The notes under the pieces: generated by a model | What the model saw: the letters and a program-made list of their open reading frames with translations, nothing else | Database searches by the model: none | Told to the model about the DNA's origin: nothing | Source: Falsochrobactrum tianjinense | GTDB lineage: Bacteria > Pseudomonadota > Alphaproteobacteria > Rhizobiales > Rhizobiaceae | Assembly: GCF_019100495.1 (NCBI RefSeq) | Contig: NZ_JAHRVA010000001.1 | Span: 62,001-126,000 of the forward strand | DNA length: 64,000 bases | Direction: 5' to 3' | Shown here: piece by piece, positions 19,332-28,415 of the stretch | Position numbering within the stretch: position 1 is the first letter of the stretch | Layout: the number at the start of each line of letters is the position of its first letter | Program-made: the position numbers and the translations under genes

Positions 19332-19769
19332 ATGGACAGAAAAGCAACCGCCGTCTGGCAAGGCACACTCAAGGAGGGCAAGGGTGCGCTGACCACGCAA
19401 AGCGGCGCGCTCAAAAACCTTCCCTATGATTTCAAGGCCCGCTTCGAGGATGAAAGCGGGCAGGCGGGCACCAATCCGGAAGAGCTTCTGGGTGCTGCCC
19501 ATGCCGGCTGCTTTGCAATGCAGCTTTCCGCCTTCCTCGCCGAACACGGCACGCCCGCTGAAAAGCTGGAAGCCACCGCGACCGTCAGCGTCGGCCCCGC
19601 TTCGGGCGGCGGTTTTGCGATCAGCCGCAGCGCACTGACGCTCAATGCCAGCGTCCCCGGCATTTCCGCCGATGACTTCAACAGGCTGGCCCAAAAGGCC
19701 AAGGAATCCTGCCCGCTCTCAAAAGCGCTGGGCGCAATCGAAGTCACGCTCGACGCAAAACTGAATTGA
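19332..19769 (+). CDS. osmC: OsmC-family peroxiredoxin
   Basis: A 145-residue OsmC/Ohr-type thiol peroxidase that reduces organic hydroperoxides. The peroxidatic Cys is in LLGAAHAGCFAMQLSAFL (Cys about 57), the second Cys in KESCPLSKALG (about 121), and the catalytic Arg is in the N-terminal third. The order and spacing fit OsmC better than Ohr. The start is set by the GAGAGGAGC sequence before the ATG at 19332; the frame is open further upstream but that part overlaps the hydroxylase gene. A strong terminator follows at 19780. Confidence 0.88.
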   Translation: MDRKATAVWQGTLKEGKGALTTQSGALKNLPYDFKARFEDESGQAGTNPEELLGAAHAGCFAMQLSAFLAEHGTPAEKLEATATVSVGPASGGGFAISRSALTLNASVPGISADDFNRLAQKAKESCPLSKALGAIEVTLDAKLN

Positions 19770-19779
19770 AACTATTTTA

Positions 19780-19811
19780 TGGAGGGCTGGCCACAGCCTT
19801 CCATATTTTAT
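19780..19811 (+). terminator. Rho-independent terminator of osmC
   Basis: A 10-base stem with one G-T wobble (TGGAGGGCTG at 19780-19789 against CAGCCTTCCA at 19794-19803, loop GCCA) is followed by a T-rich run TATTTTATT. It starts 10 bases after the osmC stop. Confidence 0.8.
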
Positions 19812-19836
19812 TCATTTTTCAGACCGGATTTTTCGA

Positions 19837-20340
19837 ATGCAAAGGCCTTTTGCAATTGCTACCCTGTTGCTTACCATGATAACCGCTCCCTCCCATGCCG
19901 TAACGGCACATGAAAAACTCGATGCGCAGCAGCGCGACATCGGCACGACTGCATTTACGGCGCACGACTACCGGCCCGGTACAGTGCAGCATATCGTGCT
20001 GTTTCGCTATAAGAACTCCGTGACGCCTGCCCAGATCAAGGAGACGCGCGAGCGCTTCCTCGCGCTGAAGGATGAGGCCCGGCGCGATGGAAAGCCCTAT
20101 ATTCTGCGCCTTGAAGCGGGCGCGCAGAACAGCGGCGAAGGCGTCGATCACGGCTTTCAGGAAGGCTTTATCGTCACCTTCGCATCCGAGGGCGACCGCA
20201 ATTACTATGTCGGCACACCGGTCGTGAGCGATCCCCGCTTCTATGACGCGGCCCATCAGCGCTTCAAAGATTTTGTCGGCCCGCTTCTTGCGGAAAAGGA
20301 TGGCGTTCTCGTATTCGATTTCAACGCGTCCGAAGCATAG
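19837..20340 (+). CDS. Secreted Dabb-domain (stress-responsive alpha/beta barrel) protein
   Basis: A 167-residue protein with a signal peptide (MQRPFAIATLLLTMI, likely cut after SHA near residue 21). A Dabb domain follows, opening with VQHIVLFRYKNSVTPAQIKE and ending with RFYDAAHQRFKDFVGPLL. Dabb domains form small dimeric alpha/beta barrels; their roles vary from stress response to polyketide processing and none can be assigned here. Export to the periplasm is an inference from the signal peptide. Its stop codon abuts the convergent VOC gene with no spacer. Confidence 0.8.
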   Translation: MQRPFAIATLLLTMITAPSHAVTAHEKLDAQQRDIGTTAFTAHDYRPGTVQHIVLFRYKNSVTPAQIKETRERFLALKDEARRDGKPYILRLEAGAQNSGEGVDHGFQEGFIVTFASEGDRNYYVGTPVVSDPRFYDAAHQRFKDFVGPLLAEKDGVLVFDFNASEA

Positions 20341-20712
20341 CTATTCCGGCAAGTGGCAGACGGCCTCAATATTATGCCCATCGGGGTCGATCACGAAGGC
20401 TGCGTAATAATCAGGATGATATTGCGGGCGCAGCCCCGGCGCGCCATTGTCGCGCCCGCCCGCTGCAAGGGCCGCTTCATGAAAGCGGTTCACTTCCGAA
20501 CGCGTTCCGGCTGAGAAGGCGACATGCAGAACACCTTCCAGCCTTGCATCCTTCTGCTTGCCGATCCAGAATTCCGGCTTGCCGTTGCGGCCATAGCCGA
20601 CCCACCCCCGAAATTCCATGATCTGCGCAATGCCAAGTGGCGCGAGCGCTGCATCGTAGAATGCACGCGATCTGGTCATTGTGGAAATATTGAAGCCGAT
20701 ATGATCGAGCAT
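20341..20712 (-). CDS. VOC-family (glyoxalase/bleomycin resistance-like) protein
   Basis: A 123-residue vicinal-oxygen-chelate domain protein. It starts MLDHIGFNISTMTRSRAFYDAAL, contains the FWIGKQKDARLEGVLHVAFSA strand with a His, and ends DYYAAFVIDPDGHNIEAVCH, which holds the usual C-terminal metal ligand Glu. These are metal enzymes or binding proteins acting on small molecules. I set the start at 20712, where AGGAAG lies 7 bases upstream, instead of longer in-frame openings to 20802. The substrate is unknown. Confidence 0.82.
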   Translation of the reverse strand: MLDHIGFNISTMTRSRAFYDAALAPLGIAQIMEFRGWVGYGRNGKPEFWIGKQKDARLEGVLHVAFSAGTRSEVNRFHEAALAAGGRDNGAPGLRPQYHPDYYAAFVIDPDGHNIEAVCHLPE

Positions 20713-20804
20713 AATGGTCTTCCTCATGAATACCGCACTAAAGCAGATATTGGCGGAACCGCAAAGATCAAGCCTTCCCCCAATGGTCTCGCCGCCAAAC
20801 AAGA

Positions 20805-20832
20805 AAGGGAAGGCACGAGCCTTCCCTTTTTA
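20805..20832 (-). terminator. Rho-independent terminator of the sdh operon
   Basis: A perfect 11-base stem, AAAGGGAAGGC (20805-20815) against GCCTTCCCTTT (20820-20830), with a 4-base loop. On the minus strand it is followed by CTTGTTT. It lies 22 bases after the sdhB stop and just before the VOC gene start, so it separates the two. Confidence 0.82.
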
Positions 20833-20854
20833 ACTGTGATCTGAATTGCCGCGA

Positions 20855-21634
20855 TTACACGCGGCGCTCGACCATCATCTTCTTGATTTCGGCAATCGCC
20901 TTGGCCGGGTTCAATCCCTTGGGGCAGGTCTGCGTGCAGTTCATGATCGTGTGGCAGCGATAGAGCCTGAACGGGTCTTCGAGATTATCGAGACGTTCGC
21001 CTGTGGCTTCGTCGCGGCTGTCGATCAGCCAGCGATAGGCCTGAAGCAGCACAGCGGGACCAAGATAACGGTCGCCGTTCCACCAGTAGCTCGGGCACGA
21101 GGTCGAGCAGCAGGCGCACAAAATGCACTCGTAAAGTCCGTCGAGCTTGGCGCGGTCATCATGGCTCTGCAACCATTCCTTCTGCGGCTCCGGCGACACC
21201 GTCTTGAGCCATGGCTCTATGGAACGATGCTGGGCGTAGAATGTGCTCAAATCCGGCACGAGGTCCTTCACCACCGGCATATGCGGCAGCGGATAGACCT
21301 TGATGGAACCCTTGATCTCGTCCATGCCCTTGGTGCAGGCCAGCGTGTTCGCGCCATCGATATTCATCGCGCAGGAACCACAAATGCCTTCGCGGCAGGA
21401 GCGGCGCAGCGTCAGCGTCGGATCGATCTTGTTCTTGATATAGAGCAGACCATCCAGCACCATCGGGCCGCAATCGTCGCGATCGACATAATAGGTGTCG
21501 ATGCTCGGATTGGCGTCGTCGTCCGGCGACCAGCGATAGATACGGAATTCCGTGACATGCTTGGCCCCATCCGGGCGCGGCCAGGACTTGCCTTCCTGCA
21601 TGCGGGAATTCTTGGGAAGTGCGAGTTCAACCAT
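20855..21634 (-). CDS. sdhB: Succinate dehydrogenase iron-sulfur subunit
   Basis: The 259-residue subunit carries the electrons from SdhA to ubiquinone. The plant-type [2Fe-2S] site is [15 protein letters not shown] (about residues 59-73) plus a later Cys. The [4Fe-4S] and [3Fe-4S] ligands are in [17 protein letters not shown] and [17 protein letters not shown]. All cysteines expected for the family are visible. It is the last gene of sdhCDAB, 15 bases after sdhA, and is followed by a terminator. Confidence 0.97.
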   Translation of the reverse strand: MVELALPKNSRMQEGKSWPRPDGAKHVTEFRIYRWSPDDDANPSIDTYYVDRDDCGPMVLDGLLYIKNKIDPTLTLRRSCREGICGSCAMNIDGANTLACTKGMDEIKGSIKVYPLPHMPVVKDLVPDLSTFYAQHRSIEPWLKTVSPEPQKEWLQSHDDRAKLDGLYECILCACCSTSCPSYWWNGDRYLGPAVLLQAYRWLIDSRDEATGERLDNLEDPFRLYRCHTIMNCTQTCPKGLNPAKAIAEIKKMMVERRV

Positions 21635-21649
21635 TGCTCATTCCCCCGA

Positions 21650-23494
21650 TTAATAAACGCGCTTCTTGGGCGCAATCTTCGCAAGCTCAATGCCGCCTTC
21701 ATCTTCCGTGGTCAACGGATCGAGATGAACAGGGCGGTAATCGAGCCTCACATCGCCATCGGGCGAAAGCCATGACAGGCTGTGCTTACGCCATTCGGCA
21801 TCGTTACGATCTGGAAAATCCTCATGCGCATGGGCGCCGCGGCTTTCCTGACGGGCTTCTGCCGAAACCACAGTAGCCATGGCATTGGCCATCAGGTTTT
21901 CCAGTTCAAGCGTCTCCACCAGATCGGAATTCCAGATCATTGAGCGGTCGCTCACCTTGAGGTCCGGCAGTTCGTGCCAGATCTGGTGCATACGCTCGAC
22001 GCCCTGTTTGAGCGATTCGGATGTGCGGAACACGGCTGCATCTTCCTGCATGGTGCGCTGCATCTTTTCACGCAGCACGGCAGTCGTTGTCGAGCCATTG
22101 GCATAACGCAGGCGGTCGAAACGATCCATGATCTGTTCGCAGGCTGCTTCGTTGATGTCGGGAATTTTCGATTCACGGTCGATGACCTGACCGGCGCGGA
22201 TTGCAGCAGCGCGACCGAACACGACAAGATCGATCAGCGAGTTGGAGCCGAGACGATTTGCGCCATGCACCGATGCACAGCCCGCTTCGCCGACGGCCAT
22301 CAGGCCGGGCTGGACACGATCTGGGTCTTCTGCGGTCGGGTTGAGCACTTCGCCCCAATAGTTGGTCGGAATGCCGCCCATATTGTAGTGAACTGTCGGT
22401 AGAACCGGGATCGGCTCCCTGGTAACATCGACGCCCGCAAAAATCTTGGCCGATTCCGAAATACCCGGCAGGCGCTCATGCAGAACAGCCGGATCGAGAT
22501 GGTCGAGATGCAGGAAGATATGGTCCTTGTCGCGGCCCACACCGCGCCCGGCACGGATTTCCATGGTCATGCAGCGCGAAACCACGTCGCGCGAGGCAAG
22601 GTCCTTGGCCGAAGGGGCATAGCGCTCCATGAAACGCTCGCCTTCGGAATTGACCAGATAGCCGCCCTCGCCGCGCGCGCCTTCGGTAATCAGGCAGCCC
22701 GCGCCATAAATGCCGGTCGGATGGAACTGCACGAATTCCATATCCTGAAGCGGCAGGCCGGTACGCGCCACCATGCCGCCGCCGTCGCCGGTGCAGGTAT
22801 GGGCGGAGGTCGCCGAGAAATAGGCGCGGCCATAGCCGCCCGTCGCCAGAACCACCATCTTGGCGGAGAAGCGATGGATCGTGCCGTCATCCAGGTTCCA
22901 TGCCACGACGCCGGTGCACACACCATCGGTCATGATGAGATCGAGCGCGAAATATTCGATGAAGAACTGCGCATTGTGCTTGAGCGACTGGCCGTAAAGC
23001 GTGTGCAGGATGGCGTGGCCGGTACGGTCGGCAGCGGCACAGGTGCGCTGCACCGGAGGGCCGTCACCAAAATTCTGCATATGGCCGCCGAAAGGACGCT
23101 GGTAGATCTTGCCTTCTTCGGTACGCGAGAACGGCACACCGTAATGTTCCAGCTCATAGACGGCCGCAGGCGCTTCCCGCGCCAGATATTCCATGGCGTC
23201 CGTGTCGCCGAGCCAGTCCGATCCCTTGACGGTATCGTACATATGCCACTGCCAGCTATCCGGTCCCATATTTCTGAGCGAGGCGGCGATACCGCCCTGT
23301 GCGGCAACTGTGTGCGAACGGGTCGGGAAAACCTTGGTGATGCAGGCGGTCTTCAACCCTTGTTCGGCCATGCCAAGCGTGGCGCGCAGACCCGCGCCGC
23401 CGGCGCCAACCACCACCACGTCAAATTTATGATCGACAAACTTGTAGGACTTACCGCCCGCAGCAGGCGCCGCGTTATTTATTGCACTAGCCAT
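21650..23494 (-). CDS. sdhA: Succinate dehydrogenase flavoprotein subunit
   Basis: A 614-residue flavoprotein that oxidises succinate to fumarate on the inner face of the membrane. The FAD motif [16 protein letters not shown] is at about residues 26-41 and the FAD-attaching His is in SHTVAAQGG (His61). The active-site region includes [23 protein letters not shown] (in two pieces), HLDHLDP and [12 protein letters not shown], and the C-terminal helical domain has [14 protein letters not shown]. Length is typical. Seven bases separate it from sdhD upstream. Confidence 0.97.
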   Translation of the reverse strand: MASAINNAAPAAGGKSYKFVDHKFDVVVVGAGGAGLRATLGMAEQGLKTACITKVFPTRSHTVAAQGGIAASLRNMGPDSWQWHMYDTVKGSDWLGDTDAMEYLAREAPAAVYELEHYGVPFSRTEEGKIYQRPFGGHMQNFGDGPPVQRTCAAADRTGHAILHTLYGQSLKHNAQFFIEYFALDLIMTDGVCTGVVAWNLDDGTIHRFSAKMVVLATGGYGRAYFSATSAHTCTGDGGGMVARTGLPLQDMEFVQFHPTGIYGAGCLITEGARGEGGYLVNSEGERFMERYAPSAKDLASRDVVSRCMTMEIRAGRGVGRDKDHIFLHLDHLDPAVLHERLPGISESAKIFAGVDVTREPIPVLPTVHYNMGGIPTNYWGEVLNPTAEDPDRVQPGLMAVGEAGCASVHGANRLGSNSLIDLVVFGRAAAIRAGQVIDRESKIPDINEAACEQIMDRFDRLRYANGSTTTAVLREKMQRTMQEDAAVFRTSESLKQGVERMHQIWHELPDLKVSDRSMIWNSDLVETLELENLMANAMATVVSAEARQESRGAHAHEDFPDRNDAEWRKHSLSWLSPDGDVRLDYRPVHLDPLTTEDEGGIELAKIAPKKRVY

Positions 23495-23501
23495 CGGGCT
23501 A

Positions 23502-23885
23502 TCAACCTCCGAAGCTCAGCTTGAGGATCGCATAGAGGCTGGCAAAACCGACCACCACCGTAAAGAAGGTGTTCAGCATCACCAGCACGACTTTCATGCC
23601 TTCGCCGTGAATATAATCTTCAATAATAACCTGCATGCCAAGGCGCATGTGATAAACGCCGGTCAGGACGAAAAGTGCCATCACCAGTGCTGTGAGCGGA
23701 TGGGCAAGAACAGCCTTCACTTCCGCATAGCTTGCACCATTGAGCGAAATAACCAGACCTATGAAAAACAGGACCAGCGGAACAAGTGCCACAGCACTCA
23801 TGCGCTGGAACCAGAAATGGCCGGTGCCTTCCTTGGCTGACCCCAGCCCGCGAACCTTGCCCAAAGGCGTACGCATATCGTTCAT
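23502..23885 (-). CDS. sdhD: Succinate dehydrogenase membrane anchor subunit
   Basis: A 127-residue protein with three membrane segments. [20 protein letters not shown] opens the first helix, and [17 protein letters not shown] lies between helices 2 and 3 and carries the heme/quinone-side residues typical of alphaproteobacterial SdhD. I chose MNDMRTPLG at 23885, with AAGGG 8 bases upstream; this also avoids a long overlap with the sdhC end at 23899. Confidence 0.93.
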   Translation of the reverse strand: MNDMRTPLGKVRGLGSAKEGTGHFWFQRMSAVALVPLVLFFIGLVISLNGASYAEVKAVLAHPLTALVMALFVLTGVYHMRLGMQVIIEDYIHGEGMKVVLVMLNTFFTVVVGFASLYAILKLSFGG

Positions 23886-23898
23886 TTCAGATACCCTT

Positions 23899-24297
23899 TC
23901 AGCGTACCGCGAAAGCAACGACCCAGACGAGGATCGTCACAGGCAGCGAGAAAGCCAGCGTCGCCCAGGCGATCTTGCTGGCTGTATGCTTTTCAAGCCC
24001 CGCACCCATATCCCAGATGAAGTGGCGCACGCCGCCAGCCAGATGGTGCAGCAGTGCCCAAGTGTAGCCGAACAACACCAGATAGCCGATCCATGAACTG
24101 TAGATCGCGCTCACCATGTTGAACGCATCTTCGCCAATTGCAGCGGCAATCAGCCATGCGGCGAGAAGAAGCGTGCCGAAATAAAGGGCTCCGCCGGTAA
24201 TGCGATGCACGATCGACATGGTCATCGTGATCTTCGGTCGGTAGACCGACAAATGTGGCGATAGTGGTCGCTGACGCGTCGCGCTCGGTTGTGTCAT
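23899..24297 (-). CDS. sdhC: Succinate dehydrogenase cytochrome b556 subunit
   Basis: A 132-residue membrane anchor with three helices. Diagnostic segments are RPLSPHLSVYRP, SIVHRITGGALYFGTLLLAAW (two pieces) and LHHLAGGVRHFIWDMG, which holds the heme-ligand His. It binds heme and ubiquinone together with SdhD. I placed the start at 24297 (MTQPSATRQ); family members begin here and AAGAG lies just upstream. It is the first gene of the operon; a candidate promoter lies about 190 bases before it. Confidence 0.93.
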   Translation of the reverse strand: MTQPSATRQRPLSPHLSVYRPKITMTMSIVHRITGGALYFGTLLLAAWLIAAAIGEDAFNMVSAIYSSWIGYLVLFGYTWALLHHLAGGVRHFIWDMGAGLEKHTASKIAWATLAFSLPVTILVWVVAFAVR

Positions 24298-24642
24298 GGC
24301 TCTTTTGGGCTTCCCTGACGTTTTATCCCTGCGTCCTTCGGCCCAAACCTTGGGTACAAGAGATAACGGGTTCATCCGAACCCTGTTCGATGCCGCCCGG
24401 AACATGGAAAAGCAATTTCGACCCTGCCCCGGCGCAACCAAAGAATTATGGCGAGACCGTGATGCACGGTCCTATGAGCCGCTTTCTACTGCGCTTTCAC
24501 CATAACGTCAAAGACGCTTTTTAGCCAAACGACTAACAATTGGTCGCACCTTGACGACACATTGGCGTGAACAGGCGATTCAAACGATTGAAGCTGGCTA
24601 CGCCAAAAACATGTGTAATTTCATCAACTTTAGTGATTCTGC
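24298..24642. other. Intergenic region upstream of sdhC
   Basis: This 345-base stretch has no convincing gene in either direction; the open frames within it lack ribosome sites and family likeness. It should hold the sdh promoter and leader. A small perfect hairpin, GGGTTC-atcc-GAACCC, lies at 24368-24383 in the likely leader. The part beyond 24500 is AT-rich. Confidence 0.5.
24483..24511 (-). promoter_or_regulatory. Candidate sigma-70 promoter of sdhCDAB
   Basis: On the minus strand TTGACG (24506-24511) is followed after exactly 17 bases by TAGAAA (24483-24488). The -35 box matches five of six consensus bases and the -10 box four of six. It would give a leader of about 180 bases before sdhC. 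This is a motif match only. Confidence 0.4.
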
Positions 24643-25101
24643 TCAACTGCCGAATCGAATCACATAGCTCGACCAGTCCGCGCTGGCTGCGATCTGCTCA
24701 TAGAGCTTGCGGCCGTCTTCGGGCAGGCGCGGCGCATTGAGCGCCAGACGCGACCAGCTCCGCTCCTCAGCCTTGTCGGCAAGCAGGTCGATCAGCGCCT
24801 TGGCGATACCCTTGCCGCGATGATCATGATGCACATAGATGTGATCGACCTGCCCCGCGCGCAGGCCGGAAACCGGTTCGGGCAGATCGTAGAAGATCAC
24901 GAAGCCGACCAGCCTGCCATCGACACGCGCGCCAAGAATTTCAGTGGCGCGGTCCTGCAACAGATGCTCGGCATAATAGTCGTCGGGCCTGCGCGGCGCG
25001 CCGCGCTTCAATGCCTGCGCATAGCTGGCGAGCAATGGCGCAAATTCATGGGCATCGCGCAAATGAAGCAGCGCAATGTCAACGGCATGTTCCTGGGTCA
25101 T
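24643..25101 (-). CDS. GNAT-family N-acetyltransferase
   Basis: A 152-residue acyltransferase with the GNAT acetyl-CoA loop VDHIYVHHDHRGKGIAKALIDLL in the middle (written here as strand VDHIYVHHDH and loop RGKGIAKAL). The preceding strand is RLVGFVIFYDLP and the final strand is WSSYVIRF. Such enzymes acetylate small amines, antibiotics or protein N-termini; the target is not evident. The start at 25101 (MTQEHAVDI) has AGGA 8 bases upstream and is preferred to in-frame openings further up. It borders the AT-rich insertion carrying the putative ADP-ribosyltransferase. Confidence 0.82.
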   Translation of the reverse strand: MTQEHAVDIALLHLRDAHEFAPLLASYAQALKRGAPRRPDDYYAEHLLQDRATEILGARVDGRLVGFVIFYDLPEPVSGLRAGQVDHIYVHHDHRGKGIAKALIDLLADKAEERSWSRLALNAPRLPEDGRKLYEQIAASADWSSYVIRFGS

Positions 25102-25269
25102 TTGGCGTTCCTTGGCTTTTCCGTCACTGTTCTGGCAAATCATAATGCAACGAGAGCAGGCATAAAGAGAGCTCAACCTTTTACGCAGGACCAATGAGAA
25201 AGGTCAATAAAGAGCTAAAATCACCTAATATCTTTGTTAATCTATGGCTGCATTCCATTTGGGTCGAAG

Positions 25270-25959
25270 TCATAGAATGGTGTAGGTTTCCACCTCAAGA
25301 TCAAGATATTCCATACCGGCATATTCAATACCCTGTCCAGGATTGGCTCTGCTCGCTTTAACAACAGAGCCCTTGATATGAACCTCATCATTAGGGGAGT
25401 AAGCCTTACGGATTGAATCATCGTAATGTCTGAAGAAAGGGTTTTTTCTGTTTGCAGGCATGATCATGTTATCAAGGACAGTCTCTTTCTGAAGAATATC
25501 TTTTGGGCCACCAGTAACACTATACTTAGTAAAAGCCCCACCGAACTCTTCATGAAAATCTTTAAATGGGATGGCGTTGTGCGTGTCAGTCTTGATCCTG
25601 TAAAGATGGGGAGCCTTTAATTCCGTATCCAGAAATTCATCAGCACCAATCCTCTTGGTCCTTAAATTCCTCCAGCGATGAGAAATCCCATCTCCATCAA
25701 AGCGAAAACAATTCCAGTCTTCCTCCAGATATCTTTGAACCCCGGCTCGCGAACCCGCTGAAAATACTGTATTCCTTCCAAATTGCACAAATCTGGGTAG
25801 ACCCTTGTTACTATAAGTAATGCCGTTAAACCCTTCCTTCCAGATGGTAGAAGGAAGTCGACTGTCATAACGATATGTGGTCATACGTAAAGGTTCGGCC
25901 TCAAAGCTTCTCCACCTCCGACCTGGAATAGGCCAATCTGCTATATTGGGCGTGTCCAT
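25270..25959 (-). CDS. Putative pertussis toxin S1-like ADP-ribosyltransferase
   Basis: A 229-residue soluble protein. Residues 28-34 read TYRYDSR, nearly the VYRYDSR of pertussis toxin S1, with Arg30 in the place of the NAD-binding Arg. Residues 65-79 (VFSAGS ... YLE) resemble the S1 STS strand and following helix, but only the first Ser of STS is kept (Ser67-Ala-Gly). QKE at 157-159, followed by a VLDNMIMPAN helix, resembles S1 QSE and its IPPENI helix, so Glu159 is the candidate catalytic acid. The start has AAGGA 7 bases upstream. No Sec signal peptide or B-subunit gene is seen, so it may be an intracellular toxin or an effector of another secretion system. The gene is AT-rich (27 and 22 GC in two counted 60-base lines), which suggests transfer. 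The similarity is from memory of S1, not a search. Confidence 0.55.
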   Translation of the reverse strand: MDTPNIADWPIPGRRWRSFEAEPLRMTTYRYDSRLPSTIWKEGFNGITYSNKGLPRFVQFGRNTVFSAGSRAGVQRYLEEDWNCFRFDGDGISHRWRNLRTKRIGADEFLDTELKAPHLYRIKTDTHNAIPFKDFHEEFGGAFTKYSVTGGPKDILQKETVLDNMIMPANRKNPFFRHYDDSIRKAYSPNDEVHIKGSVVKASRANPGQGIEYAGMEYLDLEVETYTIL

Positions 25960-26130
25960 ATCCCGTCCTTATACCTGAAATTCCCATGGTCAGATTAACA
26001 TTCACACACCCGCGCATATACTGATCGATATACCAGAACTATAAAATGCGTTCCTGATGCGCGTGTTCGCCCCCTGCTATCGGAGGATCGCGTAATGGTA
26101 AAAGATGCGCCTGATGCAGACACCAACAAA

Positions 26131-26157
26131 AAAGCCGCTGGGCGAAGCAGCGGCTTT
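26131..26157 (-). terminator. Rho-independent terminator of leuC
   Basis: A perfect 10-base stem, AAAGCCGCTG (26131-26140) against CAGCGGCTTT (26148-26157), with a 7-base loop. On the minus strand it runs into a six-T tract (TTTTTTG). It lies 24 bases after the leuC stop. Confidence 0.87.
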
Positions 26158-26181
26158 GCAATTTCTGTATGGAAAAACTAC

Positions 26182-27591
26182 TTATTTCCAGTCGCGAATA
26201 TCGACAAAATGACCGGCGACGGCGGCGGCGGCGGCCATAGCCGGCGACACCAGATGCGTGCGTCCCTTGAAGCCCTGACGGCCTTCAAAATTACGGTTCG
26301 AGGTCGATGCACAACGTTCGCCCGGCTTCAGGCGGTCGTCATTCATGGCCAGACACATCGAGCAGCCCGGCTCGCGCCAGTCGAAACCCGCTTCGATGAA
26401 AATCTTGTCCAGACCTTCCGCTTCCGCCTGTTCCTTCACGAGGCCAGATCCCGGCACGACCATCGCATCGACGCTATCGGCCACCTTCTTGCCTTCGATC
26501 ATGCTTGCTGCTGCGCGCAGATCTTCGATACGTCCATTGGTGCACGAGCCAATGAAAACGCGGTCGATGGCGATATCCGTTATTTTCGTTCCGGGCTTGA
26601 GGCCCATATAATCGAGCGCGCGCCATTTGGATGTGCGCTTGTTCTCATCCTCGATCTCGTCGGGATTGGGCACGCTGCCAGTCACCGAAACCACATCTTC
26701 CGGCGAAGAACCCCAGGAAACGATCGGCGTGATCTTCGAGGCGTCCAGATCGACGATCTTGTCGAAATGCGCGCCTTCATCCGAGCGCAGTGTCTTCCAG
26801 TAGCGGACCGCCTGCTCGAACTCCTCGCCCTTGGGCGCACGCGGCTTGTCCTTGATATAGGCGAAAGTCGTCTCGTCAGGTGCGATCAGGCCAGCGCGCG
26901 CGCCGCCCTCAATCGACATGTTGCAGACCGTCATGCGGCCTTCCATGGAAAGCGAGCGAATGGCGTCGCCAGCATATTCGATCACATAGCCGGTTCCGCC
27001 TGCGGTGCCGATTTCGCCGATAATGGCAAGCGTGATGTCCTTGGCCGTGACGCCGGGCGCCAGCGTACCATTGACACGCACCAGCATGTTCTTGGCTTTC
27101 TTCTGGATCAGCGTCTGCGTGGCCAGCACATGCTCCACCTCGGATGTGCCGATGCCATGCGCCAGCGAGCCGAAAGCACCGTGGGTCGAGGTGTGGCTGT
27201 CGCCGCATACGATGGTCATGCCGGGAAGCGTAAAGCCCTGCTCCGGCCCGACAATATGCACGATACCCTGACGCCGGTCGCGCTCGGAATAATATTCGAC
27301 GCCGAAATCAGCGGCATTCTTCGCCAGTGCCTCGACCTGAATGCGGCTTTCCTCATTCTTGATACCATGAATACGATCCGGCGAGGTCGGCACATTATGA
27401 TCGACCACGGCCAGCGTGCGCTGCGGATGCCGCACCGGACGACCCGCAATGCGCAGGCCCTCGAATGCCTGCGGGCTGGTCACTTCATGCACAAGATGGC
27501 GATCAATATAAAGGAGGCAGGTTCCGTCTTCCTGCTGATCCACTACATGGTCGTCCCAGATCTTGTCATAAAGTGTACGCGGCGCGCTCAT
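26182..27591 (-). CDS. leuC: 3-isopropylmalate dehydratase large subunit
   Basis: A 469-residue aconitase-family enzyme that, with LeuD, isomerises 2-isopropylmalate to 3-isopropylmalate in leucine synthesis. It starts with [12 protein letters not shown] and has [20 protein letters not shown] (in two pieces) and [13 protein letters not shown]. The three [4Fe-4S] ligands are in FIGSCTNGR and GCSMCLAMN. Length is standard. leuD is not adjacent, so the subunits are encoded at separate loci. A clear promoter lies 36-64 bases upstream and a terminator follows. Confidence 0.96.
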   Translation of the reverse strand: MSAPRTLYDKIWDDHVVDQQEDGTCLLYIDRHLVHEVTSPQAFEGLRIAGRPVRHPQRTLAVVDHNVPTSPDRIHGIKNEESRIQVEALAKNAADFGVEYYSERDRRQGIVHIVGPEQGFTLPGMTIVCGDSHTSTHGAFGSLAHGIGTSEVEHVLATQTLIQKKAKNMLVRVNGTLAPGVTAKDITLAIIGEIGTAGGTGYVIEYAGDAIRSLSMEGRMTVCNMSIEGGARAGLIAPDETTFAYIKDKPRAPKGEEFEQAVRYWKTLRSDEGAHFDKIVDLDASKITPIVSWGSSPEDVVSVTGSVPNPDEIEDENKRTSKWRALDYMGLKPGTKITDIAIDRVFIGSCTNGRIEDLRAAASMIEGKKVADSVDAMVVPGSGLVKEQAEAEGLDKIFIEAGFDWREPGCSMCLAMNDDRLKPGERCASTSNRNFEGRQGFKGRTHLVSPAMAAAAAVAGHFVDIRDWK

Positions 27592-27626
27592 TGCGAGTTC
27601 CTTTGAATAGTTCTCATCGTGCCTGA

Positions 27627-27655
27627 CATATGCACCTGCCGCCGCATTTCGTCAA
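27627..27655 (-). promoter_or_regulatory. Candidate sigma-70 promoter of leuC
   Basis: On the minus strand TTGACG (27650-27655) precedes CATATG (27627-27632) by exactly 17 bases. This gives a leader of about 30 bases before leuC, which has AAAGGA as its ribosome site. No leucine-rich leader peptide or attenuator was seen in the short leader. Confidence 0.5.
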
Positions 27656-27753
27656 GAAACCGCAACCGCAACAGGGTGTCGCAGTAAGAAAGTTACGCCG
27701 GAAGGCAGAAATTGTAGGAGATATTACGTATAGATTTTCATTGTGCAAATAAA

Positions 27754-27774
27754 AAAGCGGCCGGAGCCGCCTTT
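27754..27774 (-). terminator. Terminator of rplS
   Basis: On the minus strand AAAGGCGGC-TCCG-GCCGCTTTTTT forms a GCGGC/GCCGC stem extended by A-T pairs around one unpaired G, with a long T run. It lies about 30 bases after the rplS stop. Confidence 0.68.
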
Positions 27775-27802
27775 CAAAACCCATGACATTATAAGCGATT
27801 GC

Positions 27803-28240
27803 TTATTCCGCAGCAGCCTTGGCGGCTTCGGCCTTGGCGGCAGCTAGCTTGTCAGCTTCGCGCTCTGCCTTGGTGCGGTTGTCTTTCTTCTCGGCGATAC
27901 GGGCTGCCTTGCCGGTCAGGCCGCGCAGGTAGTAGAGCTTCGCGCGGCGAACCTTGCCGCGGCGCACAACTTCCACACCTTCCACGATAGGCGAGAAAAC
28001 CGGGAATACACGTTCCACGCCTTCGCCGTAGGAAATCTTGCGAACGGTGAAGTTTTCATGCAGGCCGGCACCGGAACGGGCAATGCAGACGCCTTCATAA
28101 GCCTGCACACGGGTACGCGTACCTTCGGTCACGCGGACCTGAACGCGAACGGTGTCGCCGGGCTGGAAATCCGGAAGCTTGCGCTTTTCTTCGATCTTTG
28201 CTGCCTGTTCGGCTTCAAGCTGACGAATAATATCGGTCAT
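27803..28240 (-). CDS. rplS: 50S ribosomal protein L19
   Basis: A 145-residue L19 with the conserved [47 protein letters not shown] and [20 protein letters not shown] segments. L19 sits at the interface of the ribosomal subunits. It carries a lysine/alanine-rich C-terminal extension of about 25 residues, as is usual in Rhizobiales. It lies 175 bases downstream of trmD. Its start is preceded by the strong site AGAAGGAG. Confidence 0.96.
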   Translation of the reverse strand: MTDIIRQLEAEQAAKIEEKRKLPDFQPGDTVRVQVRVTEGTRTRVQAYEGVCIARSGAGLHENFTVRKISYGEGVERVFPVFSPIVEGVEVVRRGKVRRAKLYYLRGLTGKAARIAEKKDNRTKAEREADKLAAAKAEAAKAAAE

Positions 28241-28415
28241 CGTCGTACTCCTTCTGAATTATTCTCAAACAGTCAGAGCGCTCTGCACTTGCCGCCAGGC
28301 TACTTTGGCCGTGCGGTTATGCCTTGAACCAGGCAGGAGCGGTACACTATTTATTCGTTTACGGATGTCGGATTTTACCGAACTGGCGCGGCAATACACC
28401 ATTGATGGCGATGAA

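Noticed and set aside
26095-27606. A 503-codon plus-strand frame antisense to leuC, starting at an ATG with a good GGAGG site 7 bases upstream
   Set aside because: The frame has no family likeness and His/Arg-rich shadow composition. It covers leuC, whose motifs are intact, and runs through the leuC terminator. The ribosome site is probably chance.
28241-28415. Possible L19 leader structure before rplS
   Set aside because: Only a self-complementary CAGAGCGCTCTG and a 4-bp hairpin were seen, too weak to call a regulatory RNA.
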